From JAGNLA01 sp964639885 (GTDB lineage: Bacteria > Caldisericota > Caldisericia > JAAYUI01), in contig CAZXEH010000001.1 in the NCBI GenBank assembly GCA_964639885.1, forward strand, positions 1-64,000: a DNA stretch of 64,000 bases. Direction: 5' to 3'. Numbering within the stretch: the first letter of the stretch is position 1; every line of letters starts with the position of its first letter. Positions 36,630-45,433 of this stretch are shown piece by piece. The notes under the pieces were generated by a model that did not search any database, was not told the origin of the DNA, and saw only the letters and a list, made by a program, of their open reading frames with translations. The position numbers and the translations under genes were made by a program.

Positions 36630-36911
36630 TTGGTGGGACTGGTTGAAATGCAGTTCCGCCTCGAAGGTGTCCACTCGCTCAAAGACAAGCGTTCAATCGT
36701 TTCGCCGGTGCTGGCAAAGCTCAGGCACGTTTTCAACTGCGCAGCCATCGAATCTGATGCACAGGACAGCCACACGATGATGGTTCTGACTGCGGTTACG
36801 CTCAACAGCAACGGCTCGCAGCTTGATGCCACAATAACAAAAATAATCGAGACAGCCCAGAGGCTTGCTCCTTTTGAAATGACCGTTACAAGGCGGGAGG
36901 TCTGGGAATGA
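36630..36911 (+). CDS. DUF503 (YlxP-like) small protein
   Basis: 93 aa. The family signature HSLKDKRSIVSPVLAKLR is present, along with a ferredoxin-like beta-alpha pattern. Start is TTG 36630 or GTG 36633, with AAAGAGG upstream. YlxP-type proteins regularly sit between infB and rbfA and are thought to aid ribosome maturation; the activity is not established. Overlaps rbfA by ATGA. Confidence 0.85.
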   Translation: MVGLVEMQFRLEGVHSLKDKRSIVSPVLAKLRHVFNCAAIESDAQDSHTMMVLTAVTLNSNGSQLDATITKIIETAQRLAPFEMTVTRREVWE

Positions 36912-37327
36912 ATGTAAAAAAACACAGGGTGGCGGAAGCCATTCAAAATGCAATATCAATTATCCTTCATCGGGACATCATCGACAGGCGCATCGGTTTT
37001 GTGACCATCCTGCAGGTGAAGATTGACGATGAATACAAATCGGCAGACGTTTACTATTCTGTCATCGGAAACTCGAAGGTTAGAGAGAGGACAGCACAGG
37101 GGCTGTCAGCCGCCAACAGGTTCATCCAGAAAAAAGTCACCGAGATGGTGAAGATGGGCAAAACTCCAACCATCCGCTTCAAATTCGACGAAACCCCCAG
37201 CAAGGCCGAGAGGCTTGAACGACAATTCCAGGAGCTTGACCAAGATGGAAAGAATAAACAGGACTCAGGCATCGACAGAGCTGAAGAAGACAACGAAAGC
37301 CCTGATCCTGACTCACGAGAATCCTGA
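36908..37327 (+). CDS. rbfA: ribosome-binding factor A
   Basis: 139 aa. KH-fold 30S maturation factor. Motifs: RVAEAIQNAISIILHRDI, FVTILQVKIDDEYKSADVYYSVIG, and PTIRFKFDETPSKAERLE near the end of the fold. The last about 20 residues are acidic. The ATG overlaps the DUF503 stop; the 3' part overlaps nrnA by 83 nt if that gene begins at 37245. Confidence 0.93.
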   Translation: MNVKKHRVAEAIQNAISIILHRDIIDRRIGFVTILQVKIDDEYKSADVYYSVIGNSKVRERTAQGLSAANRFIQKKVTEMVKMGKTPTIRFKFDETPSKAERLERQFQELDQDGKNKQDSGIDRAEEDNESPDPDSRES

Positions 37328-38222
37328 CGGCGACACGCTTGGATCGGCATCGGCACTCTTTTGTGCCATAACCGCTGAAGGCGGACAGGCTGTAGTGTGT
37401 GCAACTGACGCACCACAGGATTTTTATGACTTTCTGCCTGGCTTTAAAGACATCAGACAAACTACCCAGGAGCTTGCGGAAAAGCTGGTTTCAGAAGGTT
37501 ACAGGCTGATCATTGTGGATGCACCGTCACCTGAGCGGGTTGGTCTGTCAAAAATTCCGGAAAATTCGGATACTCTCGTCATTGATCATCACCCGTCAAG
37601 GGATGATTTTGAGGCAAAAGCAATTATTGAGCCTCACGCCAGTGCAACGGCCGAACTCATCTACCACCTTCTCAAGGCAGCAAAATTCACAATCACCCAC
37701 GACATAATGTCTGGCATTTTTGCTGGCATCGTCACAGACACCGGAAACTTCAAATACCCAAACGTCACGGCCGACACGATGAAAGTGGTTGGCGAAATGA
37801 TAAGCAATGGCCTGGATATCGCAAAGCTCTCGTCACTGATCTACGAGAGAACTAATCTTGCCAACAGAAAACTGCTTGGACGGACGATGGAGAGGCTTTT
37901 CTCGGCATTCGACGGGAAACTTGCCATCTCTGCAATCACATGGAGCGACATGATCGAGTTCTCAGCCCAGCACAGGGACACCGATTTCATTGTTGATGAG
38001 GTGAGAAAACTGGGTGGGCCGGAAGTCTATATCCTTGCCAAAGAAATAAAGCCTGAACAGTTCAGGGTTTCCATGAGAGGCAGAGGGAAGCTCGATCTCA
38101 ACAAGGTTGCCCAGACCTATGGCGGTGGTGGTCACCACGATGCAGCCGGTTTCACCATTACCGGTGACTGGCTTAATGTGAGGGGGGCGCTCCTCCAGTT
38201 GTTTGAGCCCCTGATGGAGTGA
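37245..38222 (+). CDS. nrnA: bifunctional oligoribonuclease/PAP phosphatase NrnA (DHH family)
   Basis: About 325 aa from ATG 37245 (AGGAG 10 nt upstream; a TTG at 37215 is also in frame). DHH phosphoesterase: THENPDGDTLGSASAL (motif I), IVDAPS, VIDHHPSRDDF (DHH motif), GIVTDTGNFKYPN. The DHHA1 domain ends GGGGHHDAAGFTI. It degrades nanoRNA, and in some bacteria 3'-phosphoadenosine 5'-phosphate or pGpG/pApA. The last is relevant because the genome makes c-di-AMP (cdaA). Confidence 0.92.
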   Translation: MERINRTQASTELKKTTKALILTHENPDGDTLGSASALFCAITAEGGQAVVCATDAPQDFYDFLPGFKDIRQTTQELAEKLVSEGYRLIIVDAPSPERVGLSKIPENSDTLVIDHHPSRDDFEAKAIIEPHASATAELIYHLLKAAKFTITHDIMSGIFAGIVTDTGNFKYPNVTADTMKVVGEMISNGLDIAKLSSLIYERTNLANRKLLGRTMERLFSAFDGKLAISAITWSDMIEFSAQHRDTDFIVDEVRKLGGPEVYILAKEIKPEQFRVSMRGRGKLDLNKVAQTYGGGGHHDAAGFTITGDWLNVRGALLQLFEPLME

Positions 38223-39097
38223 TGGTTTCAGGCGGACTTGCGATAAACAAATCAGAAGGCGTGTCCTCGGCGCAGGTGGGCAACATTGCAAAAGCGATGT
38301 TTGGCTGCTCCAAGGTTGGTCACATCGGAACCCTTGATCCTAACGCAACCGGTGTCCTGATTCTCATGCTTGGAAACGCCACAAAAGTCATCCCCTATGT
38401 GCAGGAATTGCCCAAAACCTATATTGCCGGATTCAAACTCGGCTCCACCTCAAACACTTACGATATCTGGGGAGAAATGACCGAGCATGGCTATGGTGGC
38501 GACATCCCCGAAACACACATCAAATCGGTGATGGAGGAGTTCACTGGCAAGATTGACCAGATTCCACCAATGTTTTGTGCCAAGAAAATTGATGGCGTAA
38601 GACTTTACAACCTCGCCTACCAGGGCATCGAACTCCCGAGAAAACCAAATCCAGTTGAAATCTACAGACTTGAGTTGCTTTCATATGATCAGAGTATTGG
38701 AGAAGGCCAATTTCTGCTCGAGTGCTCAAAAGGTACCTATGTCCGGTCACTGATTTCTGACATCGGCATGAGCTGTGGCTGCGGTGCCGTCATGAGCGCT
38801 TTGAGACGAACTGTTGACATGGGCTACAAAGTTGATGAGTGCATCACTTTAAACGATGTCCATGTGGCAGGTGATAGAGAAAGCCTTCTCATCCAAATGG
38901 AAACATTCATCGACCATATCCCTCGAGTCGATCTCACTGATGCCCAGGCGAAGAAGATAAAGTTTGGCAACAACGCTTCGTTCCAGGGTTTTCCGGCACC
39001 TGCAGGTGTGGTTAGATGTTTTTATCAAGATACATTTCTGGCAATGGCCAAACTCGTGCTTTCAACAGGCGAAATCATCCCCGAAAGGCTCATATGA
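38222..39097 (+). CDS. truB: tRNA pseudouridine-55 synthase
   Basis: 291 aa. Isomerises U55 of tRNA. INKSEGVSSAQVGNIAKAMF, then the catalytic motif HIGTLDPNATGVL (Asp nucleophile), YIAGFKLGSTSNTYD, PPMFCAKKIDGVRLYNLA, and a C-terminal PUA-like segment. ATG 38222 overlaps the nrnA stop; a GTG codon lies directly before it. Normal neighbour of ribF. Confidence 0.95.
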   Translation: MVSGGLAINKSEGVSSAQVGNIAKAMFGCSKVGHIGTLDPNATGVLILMLGNATKVIPYVQELPKTYIAGFKLGSTSNTYDIWGEMTEHGYGGDIPETHIKSVMEEFTGKIDQIPPMFCAKKIDGVRLYNLAYQGIELPRKPNPVEIYRLELLSYDQSIGEGQFLLECSKGTYVRSLISDIGMSCGCGAVMSALRRTVDMGYKVDECITLNDVHVAGDRESLLIQMETFIDHIPRVDLTDAQAKKIKFGNNASFQGFPAPAGVVRCFYQDTFLAMAKLVLSTGEIIPERLI

Positions 39098-40029
39098 ACA
39101 TAATTACTGGCGATCCCTTCTCAGTTGAGGTTCGTTGCGCAAAAGGCTGTTACATGCTCGGATACATGGACGGGGTTCATATCGGACACAGAAAGCTTGC
39201 CGAGACCGTCATAAATAAATCAGTGTCAACCAACTCTTTTCCAGCCGTATTCACTTTCAACGGCCTGCTCTACACCAAATCGATCCCAAGTTTCAGGGGG
39301 CTTTTGACCCCACACGAAGAAAAGCTGGAACTGTTGGAGGATTTGGGTATTGAAGAGATGATTCTGGCGGATTTTACCGAGAAACTCAGAGACATGCCTG
39401 CACAGGATTTTGTCAGGTGTATACTCAGGGACAGGCTTGACGCCGGATTTGTAGCCTGTGGACCAGGTTTTTCCTTTGGCAAGGGCGGGCTTGGGAAATC
39501 GGATGACCTGATAAAATTTTGCAGTGAATTCGGCATCGAGGCTGAAGTGATAGGTTCGGTTCAGATGGATGGCAAACCGGTCTCATCAACCCGCATCAGA
39601 ACTATGTTGCTTGAAGGTCAGGTTGAAGATGCCTCAAGAATGCTTGGCAGAAACTACACAATCAGGGGAAGCGTCATCCACGGTCATGGAATAGGTAAAA
39701 ATCTGGGGATACCGACGGCAAACATTGAGGTTCCTGACAAAATGAAGCTTGTGCCTGGTGATGGCGTGTACGCCTGCATCGCTCGTTTTGATGGACGATC
39801 ACTTCCGTCAGCGGTGAGCATTGGCATGAGGCCGACCTTTGATGACACGCAAAGGTCAATTGAGGCACATTTGCTTGACTTCGACGGGATAATATATGAT
39901 CATCAGATGGAACTGGAATTCGTTTCGTATCTGCGTGGGCAGAAGGTTTTTCACACTCATGAAGAGCTTGTTGCGCAGGTGCGGCAAAACATAGAACAAA
40001 CAAGATCGATTGTTGGAGGTTTGCTATGA
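39094..40029 (+). CDS. ribF: bifunctional riboflavin kinase/FAD synthetase
   Basis: 311 aa from ATG 39094, which overlaps the truB stop (ATGA). The N-terminal nucleotidyltransferase (FAD synthetase) has GYMDGVHIGHRKLAET and VSSTRIRTMLLEGQVEDA. The C-terminal riboflavin kinase has IHGHGIGKNLGIPTANIEV and GVYACIARFDG. It makes FMN and FAD. The usual downstream rpsO and pnp are absent; instead ribF overlaps a methylmalonyl-CoA mutase gene. Confidence 0.95.
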   Translation: MNIITGDPFSVEVRCAKGCYMLGYMDGVHIGHRKLAETVINKSVSTNSFPAVFTFNGLLYTKSIPSFRGLLTPHEEKLELLEDLGIEEMILADFTEKLRDMPAQDFVRCILRDRLDAGFVACGPGFSFGKGGLGKSDDLIKFCSEFGIEAEVIGSVQMDGKPVSSTRIRTMLLEGQVEDASRMLGRNYTIRGSVIHGHGIGKNLGIPTANIEVPDKMKLVPGDGVYACIARFDGRSLPSAVSIGMRPTFDDTQRSIEAHLLDFDGIIYDHQMELEFVSYLRGQKVFHTHEELVAQVRQNIEQTRSIVGGLL

Positions 40030-41573
40030 GCGACAGGAAGCTGTTTTACAGGCCGGAAGACATTGGTGGAATGGACTACACGAAGGATCTCGGCGATCCA
40101 GGGTCATATCCATATACCAGAGGCGTTTACCCGTCAATGTATACGGGTCAGCTCTGGACAATGCGCCAGTATGCCGGATTCTCTTCGGCACAGGAGACAA
40201 ACCAGCGCTTCAAGCTCCTTCTTGAAAAAGGCCAGACCGGTCTTTCAACCGCTTTCGACCTTCCAACGCAGATGGGCTATGACTCTGACCATGACATGAG
40301 CGCGGGTGAAGTTGGAAAAGTCGGCGTCGCGGTATCAACAATCGATGACATGAAGATGCTCTTTGACGGCATTCCGCTTGAAAAGATTTCAACATCGATG
40401 ACGATCAATGCCTCGGCAACCGTTGTCCTGGCCATGTACATGCGAGTTGCAAGGGAACAGGGCGGAAACGTTTCGGCGCTTCAGGGAACCGTTCAAAACG
40501 ACATCCTCAAGGAGTACATTGCCAGAGGAAACTACATCTATCCGGTCAAACCGTCCATGAGGCTCAATTGTGACCTCATCGAATACTGCTCGAAATATCT
40601 TCCAAAATTCAACACCATTTCAATTTCAGGCTACCACATCCGTGAAGCCGGTTCGACAGCCGTTCAGGAGCTTGCCTTCACGTTTGCAGACGCTTTCGCA
40701 TATGTTGACGAACTGCTCAAGAGAGGCCTTTCAATCGATGATTTCGCCTCGAGGCTGTCATTCTTCTTTGCCAGCCACAACAATTTCCTTGAAGAGATTG
40801 CAAAATTCAGGGCTGCCAGACGCATCTGGGCAAGAAAGCTCCAGGACAAGTACCAGCCGAAGAACCCGAAGTCGCTCCTTCTCAGATTCCACACGCAGAC
40901 CGGCGGTTCAACCCTCACAGCCCAGCAGCCTGAAAACAACATCATCCGTGTTGCGTTCCAGGCGATGGCGTCGGTGCTTGGCGGAACCCAGAGCCTCCAC
41001 ACCAACTCCTTTGACGAGGCGCTCGCTCTCCCGTCTCCAAAATCGGCAACAATCGCCCTGAGAACACAGCAGATAATTGGCTATGAAACCGGTGTAACAG
41101 ACATCGTTGACCCTCTTGCTGGCTCCTATTATCTTGAAGCTCTCACAACAAAGATTGAAAATGAGGTTTACGAATACCTCGACCGCATCGAAAAGCTCGG
41201 TGGAACCATCACTTGTCTGGAGCGTGCATACTTCCAGAATGAAATCGCCAAATCAGCATATAAGTATCAGCAGGATGTTGAAGCCGACAGACAGGTTGTT
41301 GTTGGCGTCAACAAATTCACAACAAGCGATAAGCCGGTTGTTGATCTTGCCAGGGCAGGAGTAGATGAAAACACAAGACTCAAGGTTCTTGCCGACTTCA
41401 GGGCAAAACGCGATGATGCAAAGTGGAAAAAGGCAATGAAAAACCTTGAGGATGTTGCAAGAGGCGAAGGAAATCTAATGGTTCCGATCATCGAAGCCGT
41501 CGATGCTGACGCAACCCTTGGCGAAATCTGCTGTCTTTTCCGTGACATTTACGGCGAATACCAGGAGGGATAA
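40026..41573 (+). CDS. methylmalonyl-CoA mutase, catalytic (alpha, N-terminal) subunit
   Basis: 515 aa. This is the TIM-barrel substrate-binding part of methylmalonyl-CoA mutase without the B12-binding domain, as in two-polypeptide enzymes. Motifs: RGVYPSMYTGQLWTMRQYAG, STAFDLPTQMGYDSDH, SMTINASATVVLAMY, QGTVQNDILKEY, SISGYHIREAGSTA, RFHTQTGGSTLTAQQPENN, and LGGTQSLHTNSFDEALALPS. Together with a separate cobalamin subunit it interconverts succinyl-CoA and (R)-methylmalonyl-CoA. No B12-binding subunit and no MeaB chaperone gene lie in the window. ATGA overlap with ribF; GGAGG upstream. Confidence 0.94.
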   Translation: MSDRKLFYRPEDIGGMDYTKDLGDPGSYPYTRGVYPSMYTGQLWTMRQYAGFSSAQETNQRFKLLLEKGQTGLSTAFDLPTQMGYDSDHDMSAGEVGKVGVAVSTIDDMKMLFDGIPLEKISTSMTINASATVVLAMYMRVAREQGGNVSALQGTVQNDILKEYIARGNYIYPVKPSMRLNCDLIEYCSKYLPKFNTISISGYHIREAGSTAVQELAFTFADAFAYVDELLKRGLSIDDFASRLSFFFASHNNFLEEIAKFRAARRIWARKLQDKYQPKNPKSLLLRFHTQTGGSTLTAQQPENNIIRVAFQAMASVLGGTQSLHTNSFDEALALPSPKSATIALRTQQIIGYETGVTDIVDPLAGSYYLEALTTKIENEVYEYLDRIEKLGGTITCLERAYFQNEIAKSAYKYQQDVEADRQVVVGVNKFTTSDKPVVDLARAGVDENTRLKVLADFRAKRDDAKWKKAMKNLEDVARGEGNLMVPIIEAVDADATLGEICCLFRDIYGEYQEG

Positions 41574-41966
41574 ATGTTTGGGCTTTCACACATCGGAATT
41601 GCAGTTCCAAATCTCGAGGAAGCAAAAAAGGCTTGGCTCGATATGGGCTTTGTGCTCGACCATGAAACCGAAGTACCGGAGCAGAAGGTGAAAGTTGCAA
41701 AGCTCAAATGGCACGAAATGGTCATCGAGCTGCTTGAGCCGATCTCCGAAGACTCACCGATAAAGGGTTTCCTGGACAAGCGTGGCCCTGGAATCCACCA
41801 CATCTCAATTGAGGTTTCAGACGTTTCGTCGATGATTGCCGACCTTTTATCAAAAAATATCGCAATGATTGACAAGGTTGCACGCATTGGCGCTGCCGGA
41901 AAACCAATTGCTTTTGTCCACCCGAAGTCGACAGGCGGCGTCCTGCTTGAACTTGAACAGGAGTAG
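41574..41966 (+). CDS. mce: methylmalonyl-CoA epimerase
   Basis: 130 aa, vicinal-oxygen-chelate fold. SHIGIAVPNLEEAKKAW begins the first beta-alpha module (metal His), VIELLEPISEDSPIKGFL and GIHHISIEVSDVSSM the second (His), with LLELEQE near the end. It converts (S)- to (R)-methylmalonyl-CoA for the mutase encoded immediately upstream. The ATG touches the mutase stop codon (TAAATG) with AGGAGGG before it. Confidence 0.92.
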   Translation: MFGLSHIGIAVPNLEEAKKAWLDMGFVLDHETEVPEQKVKVAKLKWHEMVIELLEPISEDSPIKGFLDKRGPGIHHISIEVSDVSSMIADLLSKNIAMIDKVARIGAAGKPIAFVHPKSTGGVLLELEQE

Positions 41967-41969
41967 GAG

Positions 41970-42731
41970 ATGAAGAAGCTCCTGCTTGCGTTTGCTATCT
42001 TCCTTGGTGCTGTTGTGCTGCTGTTTGTTGGATTTTCAGCGATAAAATGCGAGAAGAGCACACCCAAAAACTACGTTTCCCAGCTTCACATGGTTGTTGC
42101 TCCAGCGCAGAAGCAGGAAAACACCCAGTGGGACAAGCTGAAATCCATTTTGAAGGACAGATGTGGAAGCCTTGCAGAATTCAGAGTCTTCCAGTCGTTT
42201 GATGCTGGATATGCAGTTTTCGAGGTTTCTGGCGCCAAGGACCCAAACATGATCGCATCGATGCTGCTGATGAAGGGTGATGCCCAGATTCTCACGGCTG
42301 CAGGCGACAAGATCGCAAGCGGGGATGACATCCAGATGGCTGGAATAATGATGTCCCAATCAAGTTCAGGCAAGCCTGTGTTTGGCATCCAGATTTCAGA
42401 TGCAGCCGTTGAAAGGCTCGATTATTTCATCAAGAAACTCAAACCGGGCCAATCAATCCTGGCCGACCTTTTTGTTGATTCGGTAAAGACTATTCATGCC
42501 GAGATACTCCCGAACAGTCAGAACAACATGATTGTATTCAGCACCCCGGAGAGCATGGACATGATGCTGCTCGACTACCTTGGACAGGCAATCACCTATA
42601 AACTCCCGTATGATCTTGCCGTGGACAGAAACAACAGCTACCTCATTCCGCCACAGAGCGAAAAGGCTGCGCTTATCGATTTCCAGGACATTCTAGGCAA
42701 GATAACGCTGGCTGCCGATCAGAAGAAGTAA
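41970..42731 (+). CDS. membrane-anchored protein with SecD-head-like (P1) domain
   Basis: 253 aa, one N-terminal membrane segment (LLLAFAIFLGAVVLLFVGF). The region about 55-185 has the order seen in the SecD periplasmic head: a strand-rich 'sequence-to-product' segment (AVFEVSGAKDPNMIASMLL), ASGDDIQMAGIMMSQSSSGK, GIQISDAAVERLDYFIKKLK, then ADLFVDSVKTIHAEIL. SecD proteins have TGxDLxxAxV, VxFxLxxEGAxxF and LAIVLDGxVxSAP at these places. There are no RND-type membrane helices, so it is not a SecD. Fold assignment is inference; function unknown. It follows mce by 3 nt. Confidence 0.5.
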   Translation: MKKLLLAFAIFLGAVVLLFVGFSAIKCEKSTPKNYVSQLHMVVAPAQKQENTQWDKLKSILKDRCGSLAEFRVFQSFDAGYAVFEVSGAKDPNMIASMLLMKGDAQILTAAGDKIASGDDIQMAGIMMSQSSSGKPVFGIQISDAAVERLDYFIKKLKPGQSILADLFVDSVKTIHAEILPNSQNNMIVFSTPESMDMMLLDYLGQAITYKLPYDLAVDRNNSYLIPPQSEKAALIDFQDILGKITLAADQKK

Positions 42732-42752
42732 CAACAGCCTGTTGAGGCAAAC

Positions 42753-43460
42753 ATGCCATCAGGAACAGGCAGAACGAAAAAAGCCGGTATTGGTAGTTTG
42801 ATTTTCAGTTTGCTATATATTCTTGTATTCCCGGCGCTTTTGCTCTGGCTCTCAGGCAACTGGCTGTGGGTTGAAGGGCTGGTGTTCTCAGGCTGGTTCA
42901 TCGGAATGTGCTATCCTTTGGTCATCTGGCTTTTTGTCAAGAATCCGTCGCTGTTCCTTGAGAGGATGAGGCCCGACACAACCAAACAGAAGCCTTGGGA
43001 CAAAGTTTTTGTTTCACTGCTCGTGCTTTTGTTCATCTGTTGGTTTGTGATCATGCCGCTTGATACCTCAAGATTCCAATGGACTCAGAATTTTCCGGTA
43101 TGGCTTGAGGTTATTGGTGGAGTATTGCTTTTACCGTCAGCATTCCTTTTTATCAAAACCTACATCGACAATCCATTTTTGTCCGGTGTTGTAAGGATTC
43201 AGGATGACAGAGGCCAGAAGGTTGTCTCAACAGGTGTGTACGGGTTCGTCAGACATCCAATGTACCTGGCGGGCATACTGCTGTTCATTGGTGCGCCGTT
43301 GCTCATGGGCTCCCTTTATGGCCTTGTCTTCACTGTGATTTTTATTGCCGGTCTGGTTTACAGGATTTTCGGTGAAGAAAAAATGCTTGAAACTGAACTT
43401 GAAGGGTATGCAGACTACAAAAAGAAAGTCCGTTTCAGATTGTTCCCCTGTATTTGGTAA
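42753..43460 (+). CDS. isoprenylcysteine carboxyl methyltransferase-family membrane protein
   Basis: 235 aa with about five membrane helices. The C-terminal signature GVYGFVRHPMYLAGILLF, plus FGEEKMLETELEGYADYKKK, is typical of the ICMT/PEMT-like family of SAM-dependent integral membrane methyltransferases. The substrate in bacteria is generally unknown (phospholipid, isoprenoid or small thiol). GAGG precedes the ATG. The gene ends 2 nt before the stop of the convergent GNAT gene, with no hairpin between. Confidence 0.8.
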   Translation: MPSGTGRTKKAGIGSLIFSLLYILVFPALLLWLSGNWLWVEGLVFSGWFIGMCYPLVIWLFVKNPSLFLERMRPDTTKQKPWDKVFVSLLVLLFICWFVIMPLDTSRFQWTQNFPVWLEVIGGVLLLPSAFLFIKTYIDNPFLSGVVRIQDDRGQKVVSTGVYGFVRHPMYLAGILLFIGAPLLMGSLYGLVFTVIFIAGLVYRIFGEEKMLETELEGYADYKKKVRFRLFPCIW

Positions 43461-43462
43461 AT

Positions 43463-44380
43463 TCAGGGTTTCATCGGCAACACAAGCTGGTTGATGCCCA
43501 ATCCTTCGCAGGTCATTGACCCAGAGCCATCAGGTTCCAAAACTGTCCTCTTCTTTATAAACCCATGCTTCAGGTAAGGATGTTGTGAGCCTGTTGCGGG
43601 AACGTGCATCTCTGTGCCGACATCATTGATGGTTGCAAAAACTTCGATGCGCTCCACTCTCATTTTCCTGGCAAATTCTCTTGTATACTTCAAAAGCTCG
43701 GTTGCCACGCCACGGTTTCTGAATTTCGGGTAGACAAACAGGTCAATGACTTGTAGAACCTTCATTTCAGGCAGTTCATCGACGAATCTGCAGCCGATCC
43801 TCCAGGCGATTGGTTTTGGAATGTGGGTGATGAAGCCGGCAACGTCAGAGTTGATGAAGGCTATACACATCATCCTGCCATAGCTGAGCGTCATGTCCCT
43901 CATGAAATGGGTTGTCTCCTGCGACCCGAGATCGCCGAACCGGCAATCAAGACATGTTCCAGGCGACGGTAAACCCTGTCCTGAAATGTCCTGATCGGTG
44001 ACTTCCCTAACCATGATTGTCGGATCTTCACGATTGGCGTTGAGCCTTGGATGGACGAAACAGTCAGGGATGTTTGGTTCAGAATGTTTCGTCGCCCCAC
44101 GATTTTCAATCTCGACAGAAAGTGAATCCCATGACTTGTGTGACCCGATGAATTCGCCGTCTACGAATAAAAGTGGCCTTGCCCCCTGAATATCCGACCA
44201 ACGACCTTTTGTTCTTATCTCTTTGATCTTTTCTCCAACCGGCCTTGGAATGATTGAGTACATGGCGTCCCTGATGTCGGCAAGATTCCACGGTTTGAGC
44301 GTCAATCCATACACTTCCTCGGCTTGGTGGGCGATCCATCCGCTTGAGCAGTAGGGTGAGAAAATCCAGTCAAGAACCAT
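43463..44380 (-). CDS. thioredoxin-like/GNAT fusion protein
   Basis: About 305 aa. The inner of two consecutive ATGs is chosen for better spacing to AGGAGG at 44385-44390. Residues 1 to about 100 look like a thioredoxin/YoaP-like fold: a beta strand with FSPYCSSGW in the redox loop position, IIPRPVGEKIKEI, and RPLLFVDGEFIGSHKSW, where such proteins have the cis-Pro region. Residues about 120-305 are a GNAT acetyltransferase, with VIDLFVYPKFRNRGVATELL (acetyl-CoA pyrophosphate loop) and KHGFIKKR. The redox loop has only one Cys of a CxxC pair (CSSG). The substrate is unknown. Runs directly after the dehydrogenase gene. Confidence 0.65.
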   Translation of the reverse strand: MVLDWIFSPYCSSGWIAHQAEEVYGLTLKPWNLADIRDAMYSIIPRPVGEKIKEIRTKGRWSDIQGARPLLFVDGEFIGSHKSWDSLSVEIENRGATKHSEPNIPDCFVHPRLNANREDPTIMVREVTDQDISGQGLPSPGTCLDCRFGDLGSQETTHFMRDMTLSYGRMMCIAFINSDVAGFITHIPKPIAWRIGCRFVDELPEMKVLQVIDLFVYPKFRNRGVATELLKYTREFARKMRVERIEVFATINDVGTEMHVPATGSQHPYLKHGFIKKRTVLEPDGSGSMTCEGLGINQLVLPMKP

Positions 44381-44388
44381 CATGCCTC

Positions 44389-45363
44389 CTAGTATCCAAA
44401 TCTTTTGTCCACAACGTTTATGAGCGGTTTGCCAGCCTCAAGATTTTTGATGTTGGATGAGACGATTTCAGCAAAGCACGGCCAAAAATCTGCTCCAGAA
44501 CCAGCAGCATGAGGTGTCATGATGATCTCTTTCATCTGCCTCAAAGGTGAATCCTCCGGCAATGGTTCTGTTTCAAAAACATCCAGTCCAGCCGATGCGA
44601 TTTTACCGGATTTGATAGCCGAAATGAGAGATTCCGTGCCGATGATGTTGCCTCTCGAGATGTTGACAAGAATTGCTCCATCCTTGATGTGGCCAATCAT
44701 TTCGTCATCCAGAAGGTGTGAGGTTTCAGCGGTATCGGGGAGCGCAACGGCAATTATGTCAGATTTTGAGAGCAGATCCTGCAGTTCATCCATTCCGAAA
44801 ACCTGATCAACAAACTCAGTTGATTTGGGATTCCTTCTCAGACCCAAAGTGTTCATGCCAAACCCGAGTTTGCCAATTTTTGCAATTCTGGAGCCGATTT
44901 CGCCTAAACCAAGAATGCCGAATGTTTTGCCCTGGATTGTCATAGGTTGTTGGCCACTTTCGATAGCTTTCAGTCCCCACCAGCCCTCCTTGTTGACTGA
45001 ATCCATCAATGGCACAAGTTTTTTTGAGCATGCAAGGATCAGAGCAAAGGCGTGTTCAGCAATTGTTTGTGACCGGCAGCCTCTGGAGTTGCAAATGATG
45101 ACATCAGATTCAATAATTTCAGGAAAAAGCCTGTGTTTTCCCATGCCATCAGTTGCGTAGATGATTGCCCTGAGATGTTTGAGTTTCCCGAAAACCTCAG
45201 ACTTGATTGACCAGCAAACCCACAAATCAGCATCTGTGCAATCCTCACAGTCTGTTATCCTGACGATTTCATGTTCTGGATGTCTTGCTTTGAGCGCCTG
45301 ATAAACATTTTCGGGAAGGCTGTAATATTTTGCGATGCCATCAAGGTCCAGTACGATCTTCAT
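44389..45363 (-). CDS. D-isomer-specific 2-hydroxyacid dehydrogenase
   Basis: About 324 aa from ATG 45363 (AGGTGG just upstream; another ATG at 45378 lacks a ribosome site). NAD-binding motif GILGLGEIGSRIAKIG. Catalytic residues appear in order: Arg in VNISRGNIIG, Glu in DVFETEPLPEDS, His in TPHAAGSG. It would reduce or oxidise a 2-keto/2-hydroxyacid; the substrate (glyoxylate, hydroxypyruvate, phosphoglycerate or other) cannot be read from the sequence. No ACT domain is present, so a full SerA is unlikely. Confidence 0.88.
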   Translation of the reverse strand: MKIVLDLDGIAKYYSLPENVYQALKARHPEHEIVRITDCEDCTDADLWVCWSIKSEVFGKLKHLRAIIYATDGMGKHRLFPEIIESDVIICNSRGCRSQTIAEHAFALILACSKKLVPLMDSVNKEGWWGLKAIESGQQPMTIQGKTFGILGLGEIGSRIAKIGKLGFGMNTLGLRRNPKSTEFVDQVFGMDELQDLLSKSDIIAVALPDTAETSHLLDDEMIGHIKDGAILVNISRGNIIGTESLISAIKSGKIASAGLDVFETEPLPEDSPLRQMKEIIMTPHAAGSGADFWPCFAEIVSSNIKNLEAGKPLINVVDKRFGY

Positions 45364-45433
45364 TGGCCACCTATCCATCTTTTAGTTACAGGATAGCATA
45401 TTTAACCAAAATGGCATACACGGAAAACCAGCG

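Noticed and set aside
36182..36946. Minus-strand open frame of 254 codons opposite infB
   Set aside because: Entirely antisense to infB and DUF503, which have clear protein families; no ribosome site or domain.
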